Origin: an uncultured Candidatus Competibacteraceae bacterium
GTDB lineage: Bacteria; Pseudomonadota; Gammaproteobacteria; Competibacterales; Competibacteraceae
DNA length: 12,709 nt
Reading direction: 5' to 3'
Assembly: GCA_937872125.1 (NCBI GenBank)
Contig: CALMNY010000124.1
Span: 1-12,709 of the forward strand
Shown here: positions 1 to 6,285 of the stretch, piece by piece
How the letters are laid out: each line of letters begins with the position of its first letter
How positions within the stretch are numbered: the first letter of the stretch is position 1
Position numbers and translations under genes: made by a program
The notes under the pieces: generated by a model
Told to the model about the DNA's origin: nothing
What the model saw: the letters and a program-made list of their open reading frames with translations, nothing else
Databases searched by the model: none

Positions 1-202
1 CGAGCCAGGCCGAGCCTCGCGCCTGGAAAGCCCGACACCATTTCAACACCCCTCCCCATCCCTGGCCAAGATCAGGGCGAGTGGCTTCAGGATGCAATAG
101 CGTCAACACGAAAGGAGTCGGTAGTATCGCCTTGAGCGCCGCTTCGATGATAACCAGATCAGTTAACCCCTCGGCCACCAGAGCAATTCGCGGGCTAGAC
201 AT
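1..202 (-). CDS. TOPRIM-like protein (DUF4276/OLD-nuclease-like), N-terminal part, runs off window
   Basis: The reading frame opens at an ATG (complement of 200-202) and stays open for 67 codons to the window edge, so the 3' end is missing. Near the N-terminus it reads a hydrophobic strand followed by VAEGLTD (residues 9-15), then a helix-like stretch, IIEAALKAIL. This strand-E-G-x-x-D pattern is the first motif of TOPRIM folds, with E11 as the expected catalytic acid; such folds occur in OLD nucleases and the DUF4276, DUF4435 and RloB families. A later GWGGVLKWC stretch recalls DUF4276-type proteins from memory. The start overlaps the stop of the ATPase gene by 8 bp (ATGTCTAG), so the two are almost certainly translationally coupled and work together. 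I infer a nuclease or effector subunit for the ATPase. Exact family assignment is uncertain because most of the protein, including the DxD motif, lies outside the window. Confidence 0.7.
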   Translation of the reverse strand, partial: MSSPRIALVAEGLTDLVIIEAALKAILPTPFVLTLLHPEATRPDLGQGWGGVLKWCRAFQARGSAWL

Positions 203-1373
203 TGGGGACCGCCCCCAGATGTCCCATCAGCCAGAGTCGTGACAATGGATAGTCCTTGTTGAGGGCCAGCAGCTTCTCGGAAAATTGGATGCGCGTAACC
301 TGGGTATGGCCGTTGCTGTTGCGGTCCACCGCGAACAGACGAATTTCATCGTCGAGCAAATCGAGCCCATCGAGTACTGCCGGATTATGTGCGGTGAACA
401 GCAGTTGCCGTTTCTGATCGGCATGCGCCAGCCAGGTCCCCAATTTGCCGGCTAAACGCGAGGCCAGGCGGGGATTTAATGCTTGATCGAGATTATCGAT
501 GGCCAACAGCTTCGGCGCACTGGGGGACAGGCACAGAATGGCGCAAAACAATACATACAGCGCCCCTTCGCTGGCGTCGTAAGCCGTCAGAGTGTTACGG
601 CTTTTTTTCATAAAGCGGTCGGTGAACTTCAATACGTCCTGAGTTCGCGCCACGGATGGCGATAATAAAGAACCGCCGGTATTAGTGGTCTCAATATCCG
701 CTACCCAATCGAGTAACTCAAAAACGCTGTCCAATAGATTTTCGTTTTTGTCGAGCACTGTTTTGCGAAAGTCCGCAAAGGCTTCCGCCAATCGTCCCCC
801 GGACAGCCCTACCGGTTCACGCGATTGTGGATCACTGACCATGGCGCGCAATATTGGGGTATTAGGCGAGTAAATCGCGTAGCCTTGCAGTCGCCGCATC
901 AGCTTGAAAGCAGGATTAGCCGAGTCCAGTTCAACTTGCTTGAGCGCCGCCAAGCCCGCCGTTGGCGTCAGATTTTTCTTGTTGCGAACGCCGTCCGAGA
1001 CAATGTCGGTACTTCCATCCGTGAGATATTCAGTTTTGAATTCCCAGGCAGGGTTGGGATTTTCCAGGGGGTTCAGAAGCGAGATGCGGTAGGCTTCGCC
1101 TTGTTGCCCCGTGGCAGTCAACCCGATATGGGCGGGCGTTCGATCTGTTTCAAAGGAGGTTTTATAAAGGCGCGGCACGCCAGGCCGCACGCCCCGGCGC
1201 AGTAGCGATTCGTCATCCACCGTACCGTTGGCGGCTGCGCTCAAGACGCCAATCGCTTCCAGAATATTGCTTTTGCCAACCCCGTTGGCGCCGATAAAGC
1301 AATTCACCCTCGCAAGTTCGAGGGTCATGGACAGAATGGATTTAAAGCCTTCAATCTTGATTATTTGGATCAT
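195..1373 (-). CDS. AAA family ATPase (AAA_21 / OLD-RecF-like), putative defence ATPase
   Basis: A 392-residue SMC/ABC-like ATPase. It opens with the strand-turn IKIEGFKSI typical of RecF/OLD-type ATPases. The Walker A motif is GANGVGKS (residues 28-35). A GLSGGRLAEAF segment lies at 189-199, and the ABC-signature-like ASEGALYVL at 267-275. The Walker B strand is LLAIDN (289-294), followed by LDQALNP, and the switch/H-loop histidine sits in FTAHNPAVLDG (H329). Where most relatives have Asp-Glu at Walker B, this one reads Asp-Asn. There is no transmembrane segment or fused nuclease domain, so it is shorter than Gabija GajA or OLD proteins. The start ATG shares ATGA with the stop of the upstream HsdS-like remnant, and its stop overlaps the start of a TOPRIM-like gene. 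This layout suggests an operon in which the ATPase senses or controls the TOPRIM partner, as in PARIS or OLD systems. The family call is firm; the antiphage role is inference. Confidence 0.85.
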   Translation of the reverse strand: MIQIIKIEGFKSILSMTLELARVNCFIGANGVGKSNILEAIGVLSAAANGTVDDESLLRRGVRPGVPRLYKTSFETDRTPAHIGLTATGQQGEAYRISLLNPLENPNPAWEFKTEYLTDGSTDIVSDGVRNKKNLTPTAGLAALKQVELDSANPAFKLMRRLQGYAIYSPNTPILRAMVSDPQSREPVGLSGGRLAEAFADFRKTVLDKNENLLDSVFELLDWVADIETTNTGGSLLSPSVARTQDVLKFTDRFMKKSRNTLTAYDASEGALYVLFCAILCLSPSAPKLLAIDNLDQALNPRLASRLAGKLGTWLAHADQKRQLLFTAHNPAVLDGLDLLDDEIRLFAVDRNSNGHTQVTRIQFSEKLLALNKDYPLSRLWLMGHLGAVPNV

Positions 1374-1567
1374 AACTGATTCTCTTGCCTGGCAAGAAAT
1401 TCGAGGGCGGTTGACTCGTCGGATTCGATGGCGATTTCTACAGCGCGCCTGGCGGCGTTGAGGAGAGTTATTGCATTCCGCTTCTTGGCAAAAGCGCCGT
1501 CAATGGCTGTTTTGATCGACCTTTGAATTTCATCCGGGGCAATCCAGACAAGAAACTGGGCAATATC

Positions 1568-1593
1568 GTTCCTCCTGTAAATTTTCCTGTGAT
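1568..1593. repeat. Left inverted-repeat arm of the MITE-like element
   Basis: This 26-bp arm is perfectly complementary to 1691-1716. Read on the minus strand it ends in ACAGGAGGAAC just before the HsdS-like remnant. It contains the pentamer CCTGT twice, spaced by AAATTTT. Confidence 0.85.
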
Positions 1594-1690
1594 GGTGAGG
1601 GGTAGCAGCGTGGAGCCAGGGCGTCGACTCCATCCAACCCATTGATCTTGTTAAGTGATGCTGGTTTGGCTTACCCGCGCCGCCATTTCG

Positions 1691-1716
1691 ATCACAGGAA
1701 AATTTACAGGAGGAAC
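1691..1716. repeat. Right inverted-repeat arm of the MITE-like element
   Basis: This 26-bp arm is perfectly complementary to 1568-1593. On the minus strand it places an in-frame TAA into the short frame that begins at 1769. Confidence 0.85.
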
Positions 1717-1769
1717 AAATCCACCAAGGCATCGCGGCGCAGGTCATCAAGAATCTGGTTAATAAACAT
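1704..1769 (-). pseudogene. Short 5' gene fragment cut off by the MITE-like element (21 codons)
   Basis: An ATG at 1767-1769 opens a frame encoding MFINQILDDLRRDALVDLF and then two leucines. The stop codon TAA lies inside the right arm of the inverted-repeat element. Composition and codon use look like a genuine protein N-terminus, and it is in a different frame from the nominal 1370-1750 reading. There is no good ribosome-binding site; upstream is only an AT-rich stretch with a weak TTGAAT/TATATA promoter-like pair. I infer the 5' stump of a gene interrupted here. I cannot assign a family from 21 residues, and it may or may not belong to the same gene as the HsdS-like tail. Removing the element exactly does not join the two in frame. 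Confidence 0.3.
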
Positions 1770-1796
1770 GGTTATATAATTCAGTGGCTTGGTTAT

Positions 1797-2228
1797 TCAA
1801 TTCTGCTCTTGCGACGAACCAACCAACCGCCGCGTCCGTTTTTTCTCCCCAACCCGCCGCTTTTCCTCCATACGCCGTTCCTTGGCAGCCCGCGACGGCC
1901 GGGTCTTGAAGCGCGGCCTGGGCGGTTCTGCGGCTTGGCGGATCAGGGCGATCAGCCGGTCAATGGCGTCTTGCCGGTTGCGCTCCTGGCTGCGGAACCG
2001 CCGGGCGGTGATCAACAGTTCTCCGTCCTGGTTCACGCGGCTGCCAGCCAGCGCCCGCAACCGTGCCCGCACCGGCTCCGGCAGCGAAGGCGAACGCGCC
2101 ACATCAAACCGCAGTTCCGCCGCCGTCGCCACCTTGTTCACATTCTGCCCGCCGGGACCGGACGCCAGTTTGAATTGAAACCGCAGCTCGTCCTCGTGGA
2201 GGCGGATCGTCGGCGTAATGTGGATCAT
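1797..2228 (-). CDS. arfB: ArfB (YaeJ)-type peptidyl-tRNA hydrolase, stalled-ribosome rescue
   Basis: A 143-residue protein close to the 140-residue E. coli ArfB. The N-terminal catalytic domain carries SGPGGQNVNK, with the GGQ motif at residues 26-28. This is the loop that release factors and ArfB use to hydrolyse peptidyl-tRNA in the ribosomal P site. The C-terminus from about residue 100 is a long Arg/Lys-rich tail, as in ArfB, whose tail enters the empty mRNA channel of a ribosome lacking a stop codon. The chosen ATG (2226-2228) gives the family-typical N-terminus; the frame stays open further upstream, but only inside mfd. It lies 10 bp behind the mfd stop, with a CAGGA ribosome-binding site in the gap, so it is probably co-transcribed with mfd. 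It is shorter than RF1/RF2 and lacks codon-recognition domains, so it is not a release factor. Confidence 0.93.
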   Translation of the reverse strand: MIHITPTIRLHEDELRFQFKLASGPGGQNVNKVATAAELRFDVARSPSLPEPVRARLRALAGSRVNQDGELLITARRFRSQERNRQDAIDRLIALIRQAAEPPRPRFKTRPSRAAKERRMEEKRRVGEKKRTRRLVGSSQEQN

Positions 2229-2238
2229 GGTCCTGAAC

Positions 2239-5200
2239 TCAACCGGCGATCTTGCCCAGCAATGCCTCCACCTCCGCCGCCCGCGCCTCGGCATCGGGCA
2301 ACTCCTTGATAAAGCGCAGCTTGTCCCTGCCATCCAGCTTGTAAATCTTGTGCTGCTGCTGGATCAGCCCCACCAGTTTGGCCGGGTCCACCTTCGGCTC
2401 CGGCCCGAACACGATCCGCCCGCCCTTCGGCCCGGCTTCGATCTTTTTCACCCCAACGGGCATGGCGCGCAATTTCAACTCCGTCACCCGGAACAACGTC
2501 TTGACCGGCGCCGGCAACAACCCGAAGCGATCAATCATCTCCACCTGCAAATCCCACAGCTCTCCGGCATCGCGGGCGCTGGCAATGCGCTTGTACAGAA
2601 TCAGCCGGCTGTGAACGTCGGGCAGATAGTCGTCGGGAATCAGCGCCGGGCTTTGCAGGTCAATTTCGGGACCGTGATCGAGCGGCCGGTCCAGTTCCGG
2701 GACTTTGCCGGCTTTGAGCGCCGCCACCGCCCGCTCCAGCAAATCCATATATAAGGTGAAACCGACCTCGTGAATCTGGCCGCTCTGCGCCTCGCCCAGC
2801 AACTCGCCCGCGCCGCGAATTTCCAGATCGTGACTGGCCAGCAGAAAGCCCGCGCCCAAATCCTCCAGCGATTCAATCGCCTCGATCCGCTTGATCGCAT
2901 CCGCCGTCATGATTTTGCGCGGTGGAACGATCAGATAGGCATAGGCGCGATGGTGCGAGCGCCCGACCCGCCCGCGCAACTGATGCAACTGCGCCAGCCC
3001 CAGCTTGTCGGCGCGGTTGATCAAGATGGTGTTGGCGCTGGGCACATCAATGCCCGATTCGATGATGGTGGTGCAAATCAGCAGGTTGCAGCGCCGGTGA
3101 TAGAAATCCAGCATCACCTGCTCCAGGTCCCGTTCGCGCATCCGGCCGTGCGCGACCGCGATCCGCGCGCCCGGCGCCAGTTCCGCTACCTGCGCCGCCA
3201 TGCGCTCGATGGTCTCCACTTCGTTGTGCAGAAAATAAATCTGGCCGCCGCGCTTCAATTCCCGCTGGCAGGCTTCCCGAATGGTCGCCGGGTTCCACTC
3301 GCCGACAAAGGTCTTGACCGCCAGCCGGCCCGCCGGCGGCGTGGCAATGATTGAGAGATCGCGCAGCCCGGCCATCGCCAGGTTCAGAGTGCGGGGAATC
3401 GGGGTGGCGGTTAGCGTCAGCACGTCCACCTCGGTGCGCAGCGCCTTAAGCCGCTCCTTGTGCCGCACCCCGAAGCGGTGCTCCTCGTCCACCACCACCA
3501 GGCCCAACTGTTTGAACTTCACGCTGTCCTGCAGCAGCTTGTGGGTGCCGATGACGATGTCCACCCGCCCGTCGGCCAGCGCCTGGAGCGTCTCGGCCTG
3601 CTGTTTGGCTGAGCGGAACCGCGACAGCAATTCGATCCGCACCGGCCAGTCGGCGAAGCGGTCGAGAAAATTCTGATAGTGCTGCTGAGCCAGCAGCGTG
3701 GTCGGCGTCAACACCGCCACCTGCCGCTCGTCCTGCACTGCGACGAACGCCGCCCGCATCGCCACTTCGGTCTTGCCGAAACCGACATCGCCGCACACGA
3801 CCCGGTCCATCGGCTGGCCAGAGCGTAAATCGGCGATTACCGCTTCAATAGTCGTCTGCTGGTCGGCGGTTTCCTCGAACGGGAACGCGGCGGCGAACGC
3901 CGCATAGTCCGCTTCGCCCAAGCCGAAGGCGTGACCGGGCCGGGCCGCGCGGCGGGCGTACAGGTCCAGCAGTTCCGCCGCCGCATCGCTGGCCTGTTCC
4001 GCAGCCTTGCGCTTGACCTTTTCCCACTGACCGCTGCCCAGCTTGTGCAGTGGCGCCGCGTCCGGTGCGGCGCCGGTATAGCGGCTGAGCAGGTGCAAGG
4101 ACGCCACTGGCACATACAGCCGGTCGCTGCCGGCGTATTCCACCACCACGAACTCGCCGTCAATGCCAGCGACTTCCAACCGCTCCAGCCCGGCGTAGCG
4201 GCCAATCCCATGTTGCTCATGAACAATCGGCGCCCCCAGACTGAGGTCGGTCAGGTTGCGGATAATGGCGTCGGGGTCACGGCTGGGCGTGCGCCGGCGC
4301 ACCTGCCGCGCCCGCTCACCGTACAACTGGGCTTCGGCGATGAGCGCCAGCGGCGGCTCGGTCAGCAGCAAACCCTGTTCCAGCGGCGCGACCGTCAACG
4401 CCAGCCGCACGTCCTCGCGCGCCAGAAACTCCGCCCAGTTCTCGCACACCACCGGCCGCAGGCCATAGCCGCGCAGCGCCTCCAGCAATACTTCGCGCCG
4501 CCCCGCTGATTCAGCGGCAATCAGCGCCCGCCCCGGAAAAGCCGCCAAAAACTGTTCCAGCGCGGCGGCAGGCCGGTCGGCGCGCGGTTGCAGCGGCAAA
4601 GCGGGCGGCGGCGCGGTCGGAAAATGGATCCCGCCATCTCCGGCGACGCTCAGTTCGATGCGTGGAGAGCGCGCCAGCGCCCGTTCCACCTGCGCCGCAT
4701 CCAGAAACAGCAACGGCGGCGGCAACAATGGCCGTTCCGCGTCGTGCCGGCGCTGCTCGTAGCGATCCATGATTTGATCCTGAAACGCCGCCATCGCCGC
4801 GTCCACGCCTTCCAGCCGGATCGCCAGGGTGCTTTGCGGCAAATGATCAAACAGCGTCGCGGCCTGCTCGAAGAACAACGGCAGGTAGTACTCGATCCCG
4901 CCGGGGGCGTGACCGGCGCTGACTTCGCCATAGATCGGGCTGCGCTGGGGATCGCCCTCGAACTGACGACGCCACGCCTGGCGGAAGCGGGTGATGCTCT
5001 CCTTGTCCAGCGCAAACTCGCGCGCCGGCAACAGTTCGATGCGCTCGACTTTCGCCACCGACAACTGGGTGTCGGGGTCAAAGTCGCGGATGCTTTCCAC
5101 TTCATCATCGAACAGTTCAATCCGGTACGGCCGTTCCGCGCCCATCGGGAACAGATCGAGCATCGAACCGCGCACCGCAAATTCGCCGCGATCAATCACC

Positions 5201-5697
5201 TGCGAGACGCAGGCATAACCCGCCGCCTCCAGCCGCTGCCGGAAAGTTCCCAGATCCAGCCGCTCGCCAACGGTCAACAGCAGCGCGTAACGGTCCAGAT
5301 AGTCGCGCGGCGCCAGCCGTTGCATTAGCGTCGCCACCGGCGCCACCAGCACCCCGCGCCGCCGCTGCGGCAGCCGGTACAGCGCCGCCAACCGTTGCGA
5401 CACGATGTCCTGATGGGGCGAGAACCCATCGTAGGGCAGCGTCTCCCAGTCGGGAAACGTCAGAATCTCCAGGTCCGAACCACCGAACACCCGCAGTTCC
5501 GTTTCCAGCCGCAACACGGTCTGGCTGTCCGGCGCGATCACCAATACCAGACCGCGATAACGAGTCGCGGCGGCGGCGATCAGCAGAGCAGGACTGGCAC
5601 CGTGCAAACAACCCCAGCGCACGGGTTGCCGGGCGTCGGATGGCAGGACGGGTTGCGGGAGCGTGGGCGAAACCGGCGAGGCGACAGGCGCGGACAT
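2239..5697 (-). CDS. mfd: Transcription-repair coupling factor Mfd
   Basis: With the start at 5697 the protein has 1152 residues, matching E. coli Mfd (1148). An N-terminal UvrB-like region, which recruits UvrA, precedes the CarD-like RNA-polymerase-interacting domain (about residues 480-547, LGAPIVHEQHGIGRYAGLE). The SF2/RecG-like translocase follows. Its motifs are GDVGFGKT (Walker A, 636-643), DEEH (737-740), TATPIPRTL (763-771) and QLRGRVGRS (906-914). The C-terminal TRCF regulatory domain ends the protein. Mfd binds RNA polymerase stalled at DNA damage, pushes it off using ATP hydrolysis and delivers the UvrABC excision machinery. An in-frame ATG at 5781 would add 28 atypical residues; its GGAGG lies too close to that ATG, so I prefer the inner ATG, although neither site has an ideal ribosome-binding site. 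arfB follows after 10 bp. All motifs look intact. Confidence 0.97.
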   Translation of the reverse strand: MSAPVASPVSPTLPQPVLPSDARQPVRWGCLHGASPALLIAAAATRYRGLVLVIAPDSQTVLRLETELRVFGGSDLEILTFPDWETLPYDGFSPHQDIVSQRLAALYRLPQRRRGVLVAPVATLMQRLAPRDYLDRYALLLTVGERLDLGTFRQRLEAAGYACVSQVIDRGEFAVRGSMLDLFPMGAERPYRIELFDDEVESIRDFDPDTQLSVAKVERIELLPAREFALDKESITRFRQAWRRQFEGDPQRSPIYGEVSAGHAPGGIEYYLPLFFEQAATLFDHLPQSTLAIRLEGVDAAMAAFQDQIMDRYEQRRHDAERPLLPPPLLFLDAAQVERALARSPRIELSVAGDGGIHFPTAPPPALPLQPRADRPAAALEQFLAAFPGRALIAAESAGRREVLLEALRGYGLRPVVCENWAEFLAREDVRLALTVAPLEQGLLLTEPPLALIAEAQLYGERARQVRRRTPSRDPDAIIRNLTDLSLGAPIVHEQHGIGRYAGLERLEVAGIDGEFVVVEYAGSDRLYVPVASLHLLSRYTGAAPDAAPLHKLGSGQWEKVKRKAAEQASDAAAELLDLYARRAARPGHAFGLGEADYAAFAAAFPFEETADQQTTIEAVIADLRSGQPMDRVVCGDVGFGKTEVAMRAAFVAVQDERQVAVLTPTTLLAQQHYQNFLDRFADWPVRIELLSRFRSAKQQAETLQALADGRVDIVIGTHKLLQDSVKFKQLGLVVVDEEHRFGVRHKERLKALRTEVDVLTLTATPIPRTLNLAMAGLRDLSIIATPPAGRLAVKTFVGEWNPATIREACQRELKRGGQIYFLHNEVETIERMAAQVAELAPGARIAVAHGRMRERDLEQVMLDFYHRRCNLLICTTIIESGIDVPSANTILINRADKLGLAQLHQLRGRVGRSHHRAYAYLIVPPRKIMTADAIKRIEAIESLEDLGAGFLLASHDLEIRGAGELLGEAQSGQIHEVGFTLYMDLLERAVAALKAGKVPELDRPLDHGPEIDLQSPALIPDDYLPDVHSRLILYKRIASARDAGELWDLQVEMIDRFGLLPAPVKTLFRVTELKLRAMPVGVKKIEAGPKGGRIVFGPEPKVDPAKLVGLIQQQHKIYKLDGRDKLRFIKELPDAEARAAEVEALLGKIAG

Positions 5698-5805
5698 GGA
5701 CAACGGTAAATCCAGGTTGCGGAACAGGAGGATTATTGTCCCACAGCGGTGGCCGGGATTGAACGGAATGGCGTCCAGCATCCCTCCAGGCCGAAATCGA
5801 GCAAC

Positions 5806-5832
5806 AAAAAAACCCGGCCAGGCCGGGCTTTT
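5806..5832 (-). terminator. Rho-independent terminator of the cold-shock gene
   Basis: Read on the minus strand, this is a GC-rich inverted repeat (CCCGGCC T GGCCGGG) preceded by AAAAG and followed by seven T residues. It lies 18 bp past the csp stop codon. On the plus strand the trailing T-run is only four, so it acts mainly for csp and insulates mfd from it. Confidence 0.9.
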
Positions 5833-5850
5833 GGAAATTCTGGGGGGGAT

Positions 5851-6057
5851 TTAGTCGATCGTGCGAATGTTGGTCGCCTGCTTGCCCTTGGGACCAGTCG
5901 CTACATCGAAGGAAACCTTCTGGTTTTCCCTGAGCGTCTTGAATCCCCGCGCCTGAATCGCGGAAAAATGCGCAAACAGATCATCGCCGCCATCGTCGGG
6001 CGAGATAAAACCAAAACCCTTCGATTCGTTAAACCATTTTACGGTACCAGTGGACAT
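5851..6057 (-). CDS. CspA-family cold-shock protein
   Basis: A 68-residue, single cold-shock domain with nothing appended, the usual length for CspA/CspD relatives. It opens [21 protein letters not shown]1 is KGFGFI (13-18) and RNP2 is DLFAHF (26-31); the aromatic residues that stack on RNA or single-stranded DNA are present. Such proteins bind single-stranded nucleic acids and act as RNA chaperones; some are cold-induced and others constitutive. A CAGGAA ribosome-binding site lies upstream. The gene is monocistronic: it has its own terminator just downstream and a promoter candidate about 160 bp upstream, leaving a leader of about 150 nt. Long leaders are characteristic of cold-regulated csp mRNAs. 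Which paralogue (A, C, D, E) cannot be told from sequence. Confidence 0.95.
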   Translation of the reverse strand: MSTGTVKWFNESKGFGFISPDDGGDDLFAHFSAIQARGFKTLRENQKVSFDVATGPKGKQATNIRTID

Positions 6058-6208
6058 GCTCGATTCCTGAAAACTGAAGAACTATTGAACAATTGGGTGG
6101 TTACCCAAACAAGCCGCACGAAAATCAAGGCAGGGGAACATGACGAACGGAATTGCGGACTGGAAGGAGTTGCAATGAACGAACAAATTCACGTGCTTGA
6201 AAACATGC
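6058..6208 (-). promoter_or_regulatory. Long 5' leader of the cold-shock mRNA (candidate thermoregulatory leader)
   Basis: About 150 bases lie between the inferred transcription start and the csp start codon. The leader holds no convincing gene. Its length is close to the 159-nt cspA leader of E. coli, which refolds with temperature. I see several possible local helices but cannot fold it reliably, so the regulatory role is inferred from length and context. Confidence 0.4.
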
Positions 6209-6214
6209 ACTGTC

Positions 6215-6243
6215 ACTATAGGTGAAGAACCGGGATGAAGCAA
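6215..6243 (-). promoter_or_regulatory. Candidate sigma-70 promoter of the cold-shock gene
   Basis: On the minus strand a TATAGT (-10, complement of 6215-6220) sits 17 bp from TTGCTT (-35, complement of 6238-6243). Transcription would start near 6208 and give a roughly 150-nt untranslated leader before the csp ATG at 6057. The -10 matches consensus in five of six bases, the -35 in three. Position supports it, but it is untested. Confidence 0.5.
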
Positions 6244-6285
6244 GTTGATTCTTCTTGGCAGCAGCCATCCCGCCCATCCGGGCGC

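Larger units (their letters stand above)
1568..1716. mobile_element. 149-bp MITE-like element with perfect 26-bp terminal inverted repeats
   Basis: Positions 1568-1593 and 1691-1716 are exact reverse complements (26 of 26 bases); the pairing stops at both the inner and outer ends. The 97-bp core has no convincing reading frame. The arms include TGTAAATTTTCCTGT and end outward in AGGAGGAAC, so each arm points a Shine-Dalgarno-like sequence away from the element. No clear target-site duplication is visible. Size and structure fit a non-autonomous miniature transposable element; I cannot name the parent insertion-sequence family. A long hairpin of regulatory RNA is the alternative, but there is no terminal T-run. 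Confidence 0.6.
1370..1750 (-). pseudogene. 3' remnant of an HsdS-like restriction specificity subunit, read through a MITE-like insertion
   Basis: Only the last 65 or so codons (about 1370-1567) look like real protein. They read APDEIQRSI, then a charged helix ending LLNAARRAVEIAIE and ESDESTALEFL, which resembles the C-terminal helical tail of type I restriction S subunits (Q-x-x-I, then A-(K/R)-R-x-V-E-x-x-I-E). A normal HsdS has about 400 residues with two target-recognition domains, and these are absent. Upstream, the open frame runs through the 149-bp inverted-repeat element and gives a low-complexity, Trp/His/Cys-rich sequence unlike a protein, so the nominal start near 1747-1750 is probably not used. 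The arm of the element nearest the remnant supplies AGGAGG a few bases before it, with an in-frame ATT at 1562-1564, so some translation could restart there. The stop overlaps the ATPase start (ATGA). Identification as HsdS is from remembered pattern, moderately sure. Confidence 0.5.

Noticed and set aside
195..1373. Assignment of the ATPase to Gabija GajA or PARIS AriA
   Set aside because: There is no fused TOPRIM domain and no UvrD-like GajB in view, and the visible part of the partner does not allow a DUF4435 call.
1568..1716. Inverted repeat as a transcription terminator or CRISPR-like unit
   Set aside because: Arms are 97 bp apart, there is no T-run and there is only one copy of the repeat pair; a mobile-element origin fits better.
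1700..1810. Plus-strand frame reading EEQIHQGIAAQVIKNLVNKHG, looking somewhat protein-like
   Set aside because: It has no start or ribosome-binding site, is bounded by a stop in the element core, and runs into the antisense of arfB; the minus strand gives a better N-terminus with a start codon.
5698..5781. Mfd start at the upstream ATG 5781
   Set aside because: It would add 28 residues not typical of Mfd, the GGAGG is only one base from that ATG, and the inner start gives the usual length.
6250..6285. Hairpin CGCCC-GGAT-GGGCG behind the DegV gene as a terminator
   Set aside because: The stem is only five pairs and no T-run follows on the minus strand.
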